Below, in pieces: positions 1-8,187 of a stretch of 64,000 bases of DNA; within the stretch, counting starts at the first letter, position 1, and each line of letters opens with the position of its first letter. Origin of the DNA: Clostridia bacterium (GTDB lineage: Bacteria > Bacillota > Clostridia > Christensenellales > CAG-138); the NCBI GenBank assembly GCA_017538255.1, contig JAFYJD010000020.1, positions 17,176 to 81,175 on the forward strand, given 5' to 3'. A program made the translations under genes and the position numbers. The notes under the pieces were generated by a model. That model did no database searches. It was not told the origin of the DNA and worked only from the letters and a program-made list of their open reading frames with translations.

Positions 1-616
1 CTTCATAAACGGTCGGTAGTGTAATATTACAGCACTCAAAATCGCTGACGTCTATCTCGTCCTTCAATGCTTTCAATACCGCATCGCGAACATCCTCTCC
101 TTTTGCGTTCTTTGGAATGCTGACAGTACCCAAGCCCAATGCCTCCGCCGATATACTGACAAGCGTACCGTCCGGAAGAAATCTTGCTCTGTTAAGGTAC
201 GTTCCGCCGCCGATAATCTCGTAGTCATAAACCGTACCGAGTGACATGAGAATGGTTACAGTCTCCCTATATACAAGTTCAAACTTCTTTCCGGCAAATT
301 CGATGGTTTTTTTATCGCCCACCAGTTCTTTATCGACGGTTACGCTGTACCAGTCATTAACATCGTATTGGAATAAATGTGTGCCGCTATAAGTTCCCGA
401 GCCGATCGTCAGCACGCGATTGGTCGATTTTTCCTCAGGTACGATTGTTGGATCGGGCGGAGTGGTTGCCGCTTCGACCGGATCGCTCAAAACCGGAGTG
501 GGGCTGACCGTCTCCTGCTGAGCAGGAGCGTTGGCCGGGGTGCAGGCCGCTGAAAACAGTATTCCGAACATAAGCGTTGCCAATGTTATTGAAATAAAAA
601 TGCGGGACTTTTTCAT
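1..616 (-). CDS. Putative lipoprotein, 3' end cut by window edge
   Basis: The protein starts at an ATG (614-616) with GGAGG about 7 bases upstream. It opens with two lysines, a hydrophobic stretch and a lipobox-like LFSAAC, so it is probably exported and lipid-anchored at Cys25. A Pro/Thr/Ala-rich linker (about residues 26-60) leads into an extracellular domain I do not recognise, beginning around VLTIGSGTYSG. The reading frame is open to position 1, so the C-terminus is missing. The lipid anchor plus low-complexity tether matches several other lipoproteins in this window. Function unknown. Confidence 0.75.
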   Translation of the reverse strand, partial: MKKSRIFISITLATLMFGILFSAACTPANAPAQQETVSPTPVLSDPVEAATTPPDPTIVPEEKSTNRVLTIGSGTYSGTHLFQYDVNDWYSVTVDKELVGDKKTIEFAGKKFELVYRETVTILMSLGTVYDYEIIGGGTYLNRARFLPDGTLVSISAEALGLGTVSIPKNAKGEDVRDAVLKALKDEIDVSDFECCNITLPTVYE

Positions 617-683
617 AATTGATTACCTCCTAATGATTTTTATTTTGATTTTCAGTTTGCAGTCGAAAATAACGGCTGTGTAT

Positions 684-712
684 AGGATACCATATCAAAT
701 CCCAAAATGCAA
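684..712 (-). promoter_or_regulatory. Sigma-A-type promoter for the left-edge lipoprotein
   Basis: On the minus strand a TTGCAT -35 (707-712) and a TATCCT -10 (684-689) are separated by 17 bases, about 70 bases before the lipoprotein start. Confidence 0.5.
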
Positions 713-768
713 GCCTTTTTCGGGTAAAAAATAGAATTATTTTTTATTATTAAACGCTTTTGAATAAT

Positions 769-808
769 AAAAAGAGGGGCAAGGGCGTATCCGCCCAAGC
801 CCTCTTTT
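769..808 (-). terminator. Rho-independent terminator after the VanY-like gene
   Basis: A GC-rich hairpin (arms 771-786 and 793-808, with an AA/AA internal loop) is followed on the minus strand by a run of T. It lies just past the stop codon at 832. Confidence 0.75.
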
Positions 809-831
809 ATGCCTATATTTGAATAAATCGG

Positions 832-1860
832 TCAGAGTTTTACCGTTATTATGAATCCGCCGGCGTTGTCGCCAGAAACGGAGTATTCAAGGCATTCATC
901 GGGAAGCGGGATGTTCGTCGTATCGCCGCTTTCGGCCTTGACGTAATAAACGATAAAGCCGCCCCTTTCCGCGTCCGCGATCTTAACGGGTTTTACATCG
1001 ACTCCGCCATCCGCGTTGTATGCGGCGTACAGCACCTCGGTATCGGCGGTATAGACGCGAAGATGCTCCACATATTCCTCGTATAGCATATCAAGTTCGG
1101 TTATCAGCGCGGCGTGCTCGCGCCCGACATAGCGAAAATGCCAGGGCTCGTAGGCAACGCGCGTGATGCCTTCAGAGCCGACGGGGTAGCGCAGTATAAA
1201 GCCGTAGGCGGCGCAGTTCGCATTTACCCAGTCAAAGCGCTCGTGATCGATCAGCGGCACGCGCGCGCCATCCGCGCAGATCGTGGAAAGGTCGACGGCA
1301 TAGCCCGTGTGATGCTCGCTGCAGCCGGGGTCGGCAACGTAGAGTTTTGCCATCTCTTCGCCGCGTTCCTTGACGTACTGAACGTAGACCTGCTGCTGGT
1401 ATTCAAGTGTGCGGAACGCGCTCGTAGCGAGCAGTCTGTCGCCGCCCGTAGCCTCGAAAAACCCGTCCGCAAACTCATTCAGCGCGTGTATTGTGTCGGG
1501 CATAAGCCTTAGGTCGGAGCCCGTCAAAAGCAGGTTTTTGCTCTTGTTGTCGCCGATGTGCGCCGTCATTGACAGCGCATCCTCGGTATGCTCGTATTTT
1601 GACAGATAGTTCACAAGCACGAGTGCGCCGTAGTTTGCGGCAGCGGAAGGCACGTTCTCGTAACGGAGGGAAGCAGGGGTCGGCGCGGCGCTCTCAACCG
1701 GCGAGACCTCTGGGCTTAATGAGGGCACGTCCACGGGTATTATCTCGTTCGGCAAGATCGGCGAGTTTTCGCCTGCGCAGGCGGTAAACATGCCGACAGC
1801 GAGCAGGCACGCCGCAAGTGAGATGATGCCGAGCGAACAATGTTTAGCGTACTTCAACAT
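832..1860 (-). CDS. VanY/M15B-type D-alanyl-D-alanine carboxypeptidase lipoprotein
   Basis: Predicted zinc peptidase that trims the terminal D-Ala of peptidoglycan stems outside the membrane. Family motifs are all present: TSAFRTLEYQQQVY, the zinc motif SEHHTGYAVDLS (His and Asp) and the C-terminal EPWHFRYVG. The N-terminus has a membrane segment ending in a lipobox-like FTAC, followed by a Pro/Ser-rich linker. I chose the ATG at 1860; an in-frame TTG at 1875 adds five residues but has no better SD. The gene follows the ABC transporter by a short gap and is probably co-transcribed with it. Family assignment is firm; the substrate (D-Ala-D-Ala rather than D-Ala-D-Lac) is inferred. Confidence 0.88.
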   Translation of the reverse strand: MLKYAKHCSLGIISLAACLLAVGMFTACAGENSPILPNEIIPVDVPSLSPEVSPVESAAPTPASLRYENVPSAAANYGALVLVNYLSKYEHTEDALSMTAHIGDNKSKNLLLTGSDLRLMPDTIHALNEFADGFFEATGGDRLLATSAFRTLEYQQQVYVQYVKERGEEMAKLYVADPGCSEHHTGYAVDLSTICADGARVPLIDHERFDWVNANCAAYGFILRYPVGSEGITRVAYEPWHFRYVGREHAALITELDMLYEEYVEHLRVYTADTEVLYAAYNADGGVDVKPVKIADAERGGFIVYYVKAESGDTTNIPLPDECLEYSVSGDNAGGFIITVKL

Positions 1861-1886
1861 AGTATTGCGTACCAAACCCGAAAAAC

Positions 1887-3692
1887 TTATGCATTTTCCT
1901 CGGACATCCTGACGACCTCTTCAAACGATATTTCCTTTATTGAGCCTTCTTCAACACGATAGATGCGGTCGGCAAGTGAGAGCGCACTGGGACGGTGGGT
2001 GGAGATTATGCAGGTCTTTTCGGGATTCTTTTTGATGATGGAGTGAATGATCGCCTGCTCGGTCTCGATATCGAGGCTGCTGGTCGCTTCGTCGAGCATA
2101 AGTATCGGCGCGTCCCTCAAGATCGCCCTTGCGATCGAGATGCGCTGCGCCTGACCTTCGCTTATGCCGTGCCCCCTTTCGCCGATCTTGGAGTAGATGC
2201 CGCCCATCTCCTCAACAAAGTCGAGCGCGAGCGAGCATTCGAGCGCGTGCTTTATCTGCTCGTCCGTTGCGCCCTGGTTGGTAAGGCGGAGGTTGTCCGC
2301 AAAGGTGCCCGAGAGCACGGTGTTGCCCTGCGGGACATAGGAGAACAGCCTGCGGAAGTCCGCGGTGAGGGTATGCACTTCGCCGTTTGCGTCAACATAT
2401 TCCGCGCTGCCGCTTGATGGCGAAACAAGGCTCAAAAGCAGGCGGAGCATCGTGGTCTTGCCTTGACCGCTCGCGCCGACGATCGCAACGATCTCGCCGG
2501 TTTTTGCGTAGAAATCGCAGCCGTTGAGCACGTTCCTGCCGTCGTCATAGCCGAATACCACATCATTAAGACGCACGGTGATGGGGGTCTTGGAAAGAGC
2601 CTGGACCTCCTCGTCGGTGATGTTGCGCTGTTCGGCGGGGATATTGACGAACTCGCGCACACGCTTTGCGGATACGGCGCTCTGCACCATACTCGGCAGT
2701 ATGCCCATAAGCGAGTTGAAGCCGCTGGTAACCTTGCTGCGCTGCGAGAGGAAGAACGTCATCGTACCGTAGGTTATCGAGCCCGACCACAAAAGGAACA
2801 AGCAGTATCCAAAGGTCGCAAACGTTACGCACATACCGACTATGCTCAGGAATATTTTGGCGCTGATCGAGAACAAATTCGCTTCGAGCGAGGTGCGTTT
2901 GCTCTCGTCCTGACGGTTCCAGAAATAGCGCGTATACTCCTTGACCGCGCCGAGGCTCTTGACGGTGTCGTAATTGTGGAAAGTTTCGGACTCAAAACTC
3001 AAAACTGCGCTCTGGCACTCAAACATACGCATATTGTAGTAGCGCGATTTTTTGAGCAGCGCCCAGCCCGATATCGCAAGCACGGGCGCACCGAGCAGTG
3101 CGATGAACGCTATCGAAACATTGTAGTACAGCATCGCGGCAAACGAAGCGGCGAACGAATAGACCGTGATGATGGTGGACGGGATCCAGCTGATCGCGAT
3201 GCCCGAGATCCTGTTCACGTCGCCGTTTAGGCGGTTGATGATGTCGCCGGTGGGGTAGGCGCGCACCTTCTGCCATTCGGCGTCGAGCAGACGCTCGAAG
3301 ATCTCGCCGCGGATATCGTGGAAAACGCGCAGGCTGATCTTGGTCGAGATCCTCGATTGGATGCTCGAAAAAATAAGTCCTAACAGCGCGCTCGAAAGCA
3401 CCGTTATGATGAGGAATGTCAGCGAATCGGTCTTTCTATCCGTTACGATATCAACAAGATACTTGCTGAGAATGGACGAAATAAGGCCCATGGTGGAGCC
3501 GAGGATGCCGAATATCGTCTGGATAACAACATACCAGCGGTAGCGCTTGGTGTACTGAAAGATCCAGCGCCAGTCGCTGATCGTTTCGCCGAGCGTACCT
3601 GCCTTGTAGCGCGCGATGACCTTCTGCACGGCATTGAGCCGCTTCTTGGGCTCGTAGTATTCTGGGCGATCCTTGTTGAGATTATCTGCCAT
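1887..3692 (-). CDS. ABC exporter, fused membrane and ATPase domains
   Basis: A half-size exporter of the MsbA/LmrA type, about 601 residues. The N-terminal half has six predicted membrane helices. The ATPase half holds Walker A GASGQGKTT (near residue 405), the Q-loop YVPQGN, a signature ISEGQAQRISIARA in place of LSGGQ, Walker B ILMLDEATSSLD and the H-loop STHR. I chose the ATG at 3692, preceded by GGAAAGAAGAG, over an upstream in-frame start at 3740. No partner half-transporter is adjacent, so it probably works as a homodimer. The substrate cannot be told from sequence. The VanY-like gene downstream hints at an envelope role. Confidence 0.9.
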   Translation of the reverse strand: MADNLNKDRPEYYEPKKRLNAVQKVIARYKAGTLGETISDWRWIFQYTKRYRWYVVIQTIFGILGSTMGLISSILSKYLVDIVTDRKTDSLTFLIITVLSSALLGLIFSSIQSRISTKISLRVFHDIRGEIFERLLDAEWQKVRAYPTGDIINRLNGDVNRISGIAISWIPSTIITVYSFAASFAAMLYYNVSIAFIALLGAPVLAISGWALLKKSRYYNMRMFECQSAVLSFESETFHNYDTVKSLGAVKEYTRYFWNRQDESKRTSLEANLFSISAKIFLSIVGMCVTFATFGYCLFLLWSGSITYGTMTFFLSQRSKVTSGFNSLMGILPSMVQSAVSAKRVREFVNIPAEQRNITDEEVQALSKTPITVRLNDVVFGYDDGRNVLNGCDFYAKTGEIVAIVGASGQGKTTMLRLLLSLVSPSSGSAEYVDANGEVHTLTADFRRLFSYVPQGNTVLSGTFADNLRLTNQGATDEQIKHALECSLALDFVEEMGGIYSKIGERGHGISEGQAQRISIARAILRDAPILMLDEATSSLDIETEQAIIHSIIKKNPEKTCIISTHRPSALSLADRIYRVEEGSIKEISFEEVVRMSEENA

Positions 3693-3746
3693 TTTGTATT
3701 CTCTTCTTTCCGGTGCCGAATCGGCACGATAATAATTCAATTTAAC

Positions 3747-3775
3747 ATTTTAACATAATTATCAAGAAAAATCAA
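3747..3775 (-). promoter_or_regulatory. Promoter for the ABC exporter / VanY operon
   Basis: Minus strand TTGATT (3770-3775), 17-base spacer, TAAAAT (3747-3752), about 55 bases before the chosen start. Confidence 0.55.
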
Positions 3776-3777
3776 GC

Positions 3778-3808
3778 AAAAAATCAGCGCCCGCGGTGCT
3801 GCGGACGC
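3778..3808 (-). terminator. Terminator after murG-CDF
   Basis: An eight-pair stem (3787-3794 with 3801-3808, one G-U) is followed on the minus strand by TGATTTTTT. Confidence 0.7.
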
Positions 3809-3844
3809 AAAAAAGGCATCATAGGCGCCGCATCGGGCGCGTTT

Positions 3845-5026
3845 TCAGGCAAACGGGCGGTCTGCGGTTATGACGGCGCGGTACTTGGTATCCGCGTCCG
3901 AGAACGCGGATACCGCGGCGCAAACGGCGGCGACGACCTCGGTCTCGCTCATTTCGGAATTGTAGGGTATCACGACGTCGAAGATGAGCGAGGTCAGTTT
4001 TTCGCCCGGCACAACGCGAAAATCGTGCAATGTCAGCGCGGGATCGATGCCGCGAAGCGCGGCCAATGTGCGTGCTTTAAGCTCGGACGTGTTCTCGTCG
4101 CCCTGCGCTACGGGGTCAAGGTGTATCGTTGCCTCGCAGCCGAGTTCGGCGGCAAGCCTGCGCTCAAGATCGTCGATTATATCGTGTATCATAAAAAAAC
4201 CGTCCTCATCGTTTACGGGCACCTCGGCGTGGAGCGATATCATACGCCTGCCCGGGCCGTAGTCGTGGATGATGAGGTCGTGCAGACCGCTTATGCGCTC
4301 GGTCGCAAGCGTGATGCTCTTTATTTTTTCAACAAACTCCGGCTCCGGTTTTTGCCCGAGCAGCGACGCTATCGTCTCGCGCCCGGAGGTTATGCCAGAA
4401 TACAGCACGAACAGCGATACGAGCGCGCCGACGATGCCGTCGAGTTTAAGCCCCGTGAACTTTGCCGCGATCGCACAAAGGAGCACCACACCCGTTGCCG
4501 CGCTGTCGGAGAGCGAATCGCGCGAGGTCGCCTTGAGTGTTGATGAATCAAGCCGCTTTGCGTATCGGCGGCTCGCAAACGCCATATAGAGTTTGACGGC
4601 GGCGGAAGCGGCGAGTATGACCGCCGCCAAAAGCGAAAGTTCGGTCGTTTCGGGGTGGATGATGCGGCTTACGGAGGTTTTAAGCAGTTCAAACCCCATA
4701 AGGATTATCGCGGCGGATACGAGCAGCCCCGCGATGTACTCGAATCTGCCGTGCCCGAACGGATGCTCGGTGTCGGGTTTTTGCGAGGCGAGTCTGAAGC
4801 CGATAAGCGTGATAACGGAACTGCCAGCGTCCGAAAGGTTGTTGAACGCGTCCGCCGTCATTGAAACGGAGCGCGAAAGCATACCCGCAAAGAGTTTGCC
4901 GGCAAAAAGCAGCAGGTTGAGCACGATAAAAAACGCGCCGATGAGCACGCCGTGCGCGCTCCGTACTCGGGCGTTTTCAAGGTTTTTGTGATCCCGTATG
5001 AAGATTTTTGCCAAAAGCGCGATCAT
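3845..5026 (-). CDS. Cation diffusion facilitator (CDF) family transporter
   Basis: Membrane protein of 393 residues that should export divalent metal ions (Zn, Mn or Fe) against protons. Hallmarks are TADAFNNLSDAGSS in helix 2 (the D-x3-D-type metal site), the following HPFGHGRFEYI loop and SLSDSAATG in helix 5. The cytoplasmic C-terminal metal-sensing domain is followed by a second, similar-looking domain (from about residue 310), making the protein longer than the usual ~300 residues. Its ATG overlaps the murG stop by four bases (ATGA), so the two are translationally coupled, although no functional link is known. Metal specificity is not resolved. Confidence 0.9.
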   Translation of the reverse strand: MIALLAKIFIRDHKNLENARVRSAHGVLIGAFFIVLNLLLFAGKLFAGMLSRSVSMTADAFNNLSDAGSSVITLIGFRLASQKPDTEHPFGHGRFEYIAGLLVSAAIILMGFELLKTSVSRIIHPETTELSLLAAVILAASAAVKLYMAFASRRYAKRLDSSTLKATSRDSLSDSAATGVVLLCAIAAKFTGLKLDGIVGALVSLFVLYSGITSGRETIASLLGQKPEPEFVEKIKSITLATERISGLHDLIIHDYGPGRRMISLHAEVPVNDEDGFFMIHDIIDDLERRLAAELGCEATIHLDPVAQGDENTSELKARTLAALRGIDPALTLHDFRVVPGEKLTSLIFDVVIPYNSEMSETEVVAAVCAAVSAFSDADTKYRAVITADRPFA

Positions 5027-6117
5027 TTTTTGCGTTTTTCAAGCCCCGTTTCGGCTGCTTTCAGTATTATGTCGAGCACCTTCTTGGTGCCATCAAGCGT
5101 TTCGTCGGTATCCATCCTGTCGATAAAACTCTGCCTTGAATCGTAGAGTTCGTTTATCTTCGCCGTGAGCGATTCCGCGTTCACGTCCTTTTGCTGCATA
5201 ACGGCGGAATAGCCCTTTTTTTCGCAGTATTCGGCGTTGAGTATCTGATCGCCGCGGCTTGCTTCCAGCGGAAGCGGAACGAATATCGCGGGCTTTTTGA
5301 GTGCAAGGAACTCAAAAACGGAGTTTGCACCCGAGCGGCTGATGACGATATCCGTCGCCGCCATAAGATCGGGCAGTTCCTTACTGATGAACTCGTACTG
5401 GCGGTAATGGGGCGAGGCGATGCTTCCGTCCAGTTTGCCCTTGCCGCAGAGGTGGATGACGTCAAAGCGCTTTGTTATCTCGCAAAGCGCGCCGCGCACC
5501 GCGTCGTTGAGCGCGTTCGCGCCGAGGCTGCCGCCCATAACGAGTATGACGGGACGTTCGCCCGAAAAACCGAGAAAATCGAGCCCGCGTCGGCGGTCGC
5601 CCTCAAACAGGTCGCGGCGTATGGGCGTGCCGGTATGCACGGCGTGGGTCTTGCCCGTGTATTTGAGCGTATCCTCAAAGGTAACGCATTCGGTGTCAGC
5701 ATATCTTGCGGCTATCTTGTTCGCAAGCCCGGGTGTGTAGTCACTCTCGTGGCATACGACCGGGCAGCGCCCCTTTGCCGCCATAACCACGGGTACGCTC
5801 ACAAACCCGCCCTTTGAAAACACTACGTCGGGATTAAGGCGCTTTATCAGTTTTTTTGCCTGCGAAGCGCCCTTGATAACGCGGAAGGGGTCGCTGAAGT
5901 TTTTGAACGAAAAATAGCGCCGCAATTTGCCCGCGGAGATCGCGTGATATTCAACGCCCTCTATCGGCTCGACAAGGCTTCTTTCGATGCCTCTTTCGGT
6001 GCCGATATAGTGTATGTTAAAGCCCTCTTTTTTCAACGAGGGGATGAGCGCGATATTCGGCGTAACGTGGCCCGCGCTGCCGCCGCCTGTCAAAACTATG
6101 GTCTTATTGTTTTCCAT
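5023..6117 (-). CDS. murG: MurG, lipid II-forming GlcNAc transferase
   Basis: Peripheral GT28 glycosyltransferase that adds GlcNAc from UDP-GlcNAc to lipid I to make lipid II on the inner face of the membrane. Diagnostic stretches are the N-terminal GGGSAGHVTPNIALIPSL, the UDP-binding GGSLGAN and the C-terminal ISRSGANSVFEFL with PLPLEASRGDQ. The ATG at 6117 has GGGAGG seven bases upstream and is preferred to in-frame starts further upstream. Length (364 residues) is normal. It stands outside the usual mur/fts cluster, paired with the CDF gene. Confidence 0.96.
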   Translation of the reverse strand: MENNKTIVLTGGGSAGHVTPNIALIPSLKKEGFNIHYIGTERGIERSLVEPIEGVEYHAISAGKLRRYFSFKNFSDPFRVIKGASQAKKLIKRLNPDVVFSKGGFVSVPVVMAAKGRCPVVCHESDYTPGLANKIAARYADTECVTFEDTLKYTGKTHAVHTGTPIRRDLFEGDRRRGLDFLGFSGERPVILVMGGSLGANALNDAVRGALCEITKRFDVIHLCGKGKLDGSIASPHYRQYEFISKELPDLMAATDIVISRSGANSVFEFLALKKPAIFVPLPLEASRGDQILNAEYCEKKGYSAVMQQKDVNAESLTAKINELYDSRQSFIDRMDTDETLDGTKKVLDIILKAAETGLEKRKK

Positions 6118-6227
6118 TCTGCCTCCCGCCATATGGCGCAAAAAAGTTCGTATTATTATATGCTCACGCCGCGCACAGATGAAAGCGCGCATAAGCCCAA
6201 ACGGAGAAACCCGTCTTTCATAGTGGT

Positions 6228-6233
6228 ATTATA
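6228..6233 (-). promoter_or_regulatory. Probable -10 element for murG
   Basis: A perfect TATAAT on the minus strand lies about 110 bases before murG; the -35 sixteen bases upstream (TTCATT) is weak. The rest of 6118-6397 shows no gene that I can support. Confidence 0.4.
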
Positions 6234-6397
6234 GCACAAAAAATGTACAAATGAACGAACGCGCGAAAAAAGTCGCAAAAAAGTCTTGCCGCCCTGCCGC
6301 GGCTTTTCGCTGAATAAGTCTTTCTGCGGTGAATGCGGCTTCGATAAAGGCAGCATCGGGCTCCGCGCTCGAGCCCCGAGCCGCAGCCAACGGGCAT

Positions 6398-6430
6398 AAA
6401 AAATCCGAGAATACTTGCGTATTCTCGGAT
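6398..6430 (-). terminator. Terminator after crt-hbd
   Basis: A perfect 12-pair hairpin (6403-6414 with 6419-6430, loop TTGC) is followed on the minus strand by TTTTTT, 34 bases past the hbd stop. Confidence 0.85.
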
Positions 6431-6463
6431 AGTCGGTTTTATGTGCACCTCGCCTCTTGCTTA

Positions 6464-7306
6464 TCAATATTCAAAGAAGCCTTTGCCGCTCTTTCTGCCG
6501 AGCCTGCCTGCGCGCACCATCTTGCGCAGAAGCGCGCTTGCGCGGTATTTGCCGTCGTGCGTTTCGTTATAGAGCGTATCCATAATCGCAAGGCATACGT
6601 CAAGACCGACAAGATCGCCGAGCGCGAGCGGGCCCATTGGATGATTCGCGCCGAGTTTCATTGCGCGGTCGATATCCTCGGGGGACGCAACGCCCTTTTC
6701 GACGAGTTCGATCGCCTCGTTTATCATCGGGATGAGTATTCGGTTTACGACAAAGCCGGGCGCTTCCGCAACCTCAACAGGCTCCTTGCCGATGGCGACG
6801 CTCAATTCGCGCACATTTTCAAAGGTTTCGTCGGAGGTGTTCATACCGCGGATTATCTCGACAAGTTTCATAACCGTTGCCGGGTTGAAAAAGTGCATTC
6901 CGATGAACCTGTCGGTTCGAGTCGTTGCGGACGCTATCTCGGTTATGGAGATCGAACTCGTGTTCGTTGCAAACACGGTCGATTCGGGGCAGATGCCGTC
7001 CAGTTTTTTGAAGAGATCGCGCTTTATCTGCGTGTTTTCGATTATTGCCTCAAGAACAAGGTCGGCCTCGGCGGCTTTGTTCTGATCGGAGGTGAAGGTG
7101 ATCGCGTTCACGAGCGCGTCGGCGGCGGAGCGTTCCATTTTGCCCTTTTCGACGCGCTTGTTGAGCCCCGCAACAAGGCGCGCACGCGACCTTTCGAGTA
7201 TCTCATCGTTTACGTCGTTGATAAATACCTGAAGCCCGGCGGAGGCAAACGCCTGCGCGATATCGAGCCCCATTGTGCCTGCGCCGATAACAAAGATCTT
7301 TTTCAT
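6464..7306 (-). CDS. hbd: 3-hydroxybutyryl-CoA dehydrogenase
   Basis: Cytoplasmic NAD(P)-dependent enzyme that reduces acetoacetyl-CoA to 3-hydroxybutyryl-CoA in the butyrate pathway. The N-terminus has the nucleotide-binding VIGAGTMGLDIAQAFASAG, followed by the family motif HFFNPATVMKLVEII (catalytic His) and the C-terminal helical domain. I chose the ATG at 7306, preceded by AGGAAAA; the 280-residue length is typical for short-form Hbd. It lies 25 bases downstream of crt in one operon. Thiolase, butyryl-CoA dehydrogenase and EtfAB are not in this window. Confidence 0.94.
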   Translation of the reverse strand: MKKIFVIGAGTMGLDIAQAFASAGLQVFINDVNDEILERSRARLVAGLNKRVEKGKMERSAADALVNAITFTSDQNKAAEADLVLEAIIENTQIKRDLFKKLDGICPESTVFATNTSSISITEIASATTRTDRFIGMHFFNPATVMKLVEIIRGMNTSDETFENVRELSVAIGKEPVEVAEAPGFVVNRILIPMINEAIELVEKGVASPEDIDRAMKLGANHPMGPLALGDLVGLDVCLAIMDTLYNETHDGKYRASALLRKMVRAGRLGRKSGKGFFEY

Positions 7307-7331
7307 AGTGTTTTCCTTTCTGTTTGTGTTA

Positions 7332-8102
7332 TTATTTGCCTTTAAACTCGCTTTTGGGGGATTTATCCACAAAACTCGTCATAGCCATACGCTGATCTTC
7401 GGTCTCGAAGCAATCGCCGAAGAGCCTCGCCTCGGTTTCAAGGTCGTCCGCCAAAAGATGCATATATCGAAGGCGCATCGCCTTTTTCGCTCCGCGAACG
7501 GCTATCGGCGCGTTGGCGGCTATGGCTTCGGCAAGTTTCATGGTTTCGTCCATCAGGTTTTCCGGCGCGACAACGCGACTGACGAGCCCGATGCGGAGCG
7601 CTTCCTCGGCGTTTATTATGCCGCCCGTGAGGATGAGTTCCATTGCGTTTGCGCGGTTAACTGTGCGCGTAAGCCTCTGCGTGCCGCCAAAGCCCGGCGT
7701 GATGCCGAGACCGACCTCGGGCTGACCGAACTTTGCCTTTTCGCTGGCGATGCGGATATCGGCGCAGAGCGCAAGTTCGCAGCCGCCGCCGAGAGCGAAG
7801 CCGTTGACAGCGGCGATGACGGGAATCTCGAGGTTTTCAAGCGCGCAGAACGCGGCGTTGCCCCTGCGTGCAAACTCGACCGCTTCCTCGCGGGAAAGAT
7901 CCTTCATCTCCGCGATGTCCGCGCCTGCGACGAACGCCTTGCCCGCGCCCGTTACGACGAGGCAGCGGAGCGTTTCGTCCGATCGGAGCGCTTCAACGGT
8001 TTTGTGCAGTTCCACGAGCGTTTCGGAGTTCAGCGCATTGAGCGCCTCCGGGCGGTCGAGGGTGAGTATGCCTGTATGGCCCTTTTTTTCAAATCTTATC
8101 AC
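7332..8102 (-). CDS. crt: Crotonase (enoyl-CoA hydratase)
   Basis: Dehydrates 3-hydroxybutyryl-CoA to crotonyl-CoA. The crotonase fold shows the oxyanion-hole motif AGADIAEM, a GGGCELALCADIRIA stretch with one catalytic Glu, and FGQPEVGLGITPGFGGTQRL with the second Glu. The start is a GTG at 8102 behind a strong AAAGGAGG. Length (256 residues) is normal. It is the first gene of the crt-hbd operon and has its own near-consensus promoter. Confidence 0.94.
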   Translation of the reverse strand: MIRFEKKGHTGILTLDRPEALNALNSETLVELHKTVEALRSDETLRCLVVTGAGKAFVAGADIAEMKDLSREEAVEFARRGNAAFCALENLEIPVIAAVNGFALGGGCELALCADIRIASEKAKFGQPEVGLGITPGFGGTQRLTRTVNRANAMELILTGGIINAEEALRIGLVSRVVAPENLMDETMKLAEAIAANAPIAVRGAKKAMRLRYMHLLADDLETEARLFGDCFETEDQRMAMTSFVDKSPKSEFKGK

Positions 8103-8151
8103 GGGTGACCTCCTTTGGGTTTTTTATGTGATGATAATGTATTTTATAAAT

Positions 8152-8180
8152 ATAATACAGTTGGCACCGTTTGCTGTCAA
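8152..8180 (-). promoter_or_regulatory. Promoter of crt-hbd
   Basis: Minus strand TTGACA (8175-8180), exactly 17 bases, TATTAT (8152-8157). This is one of the best promoter matches in the window. The -35 sits only a few bases from the stop of the upstream peptidase gene. Confidence 0.75.
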
Positions 8181-8187
8181 GCCGATT

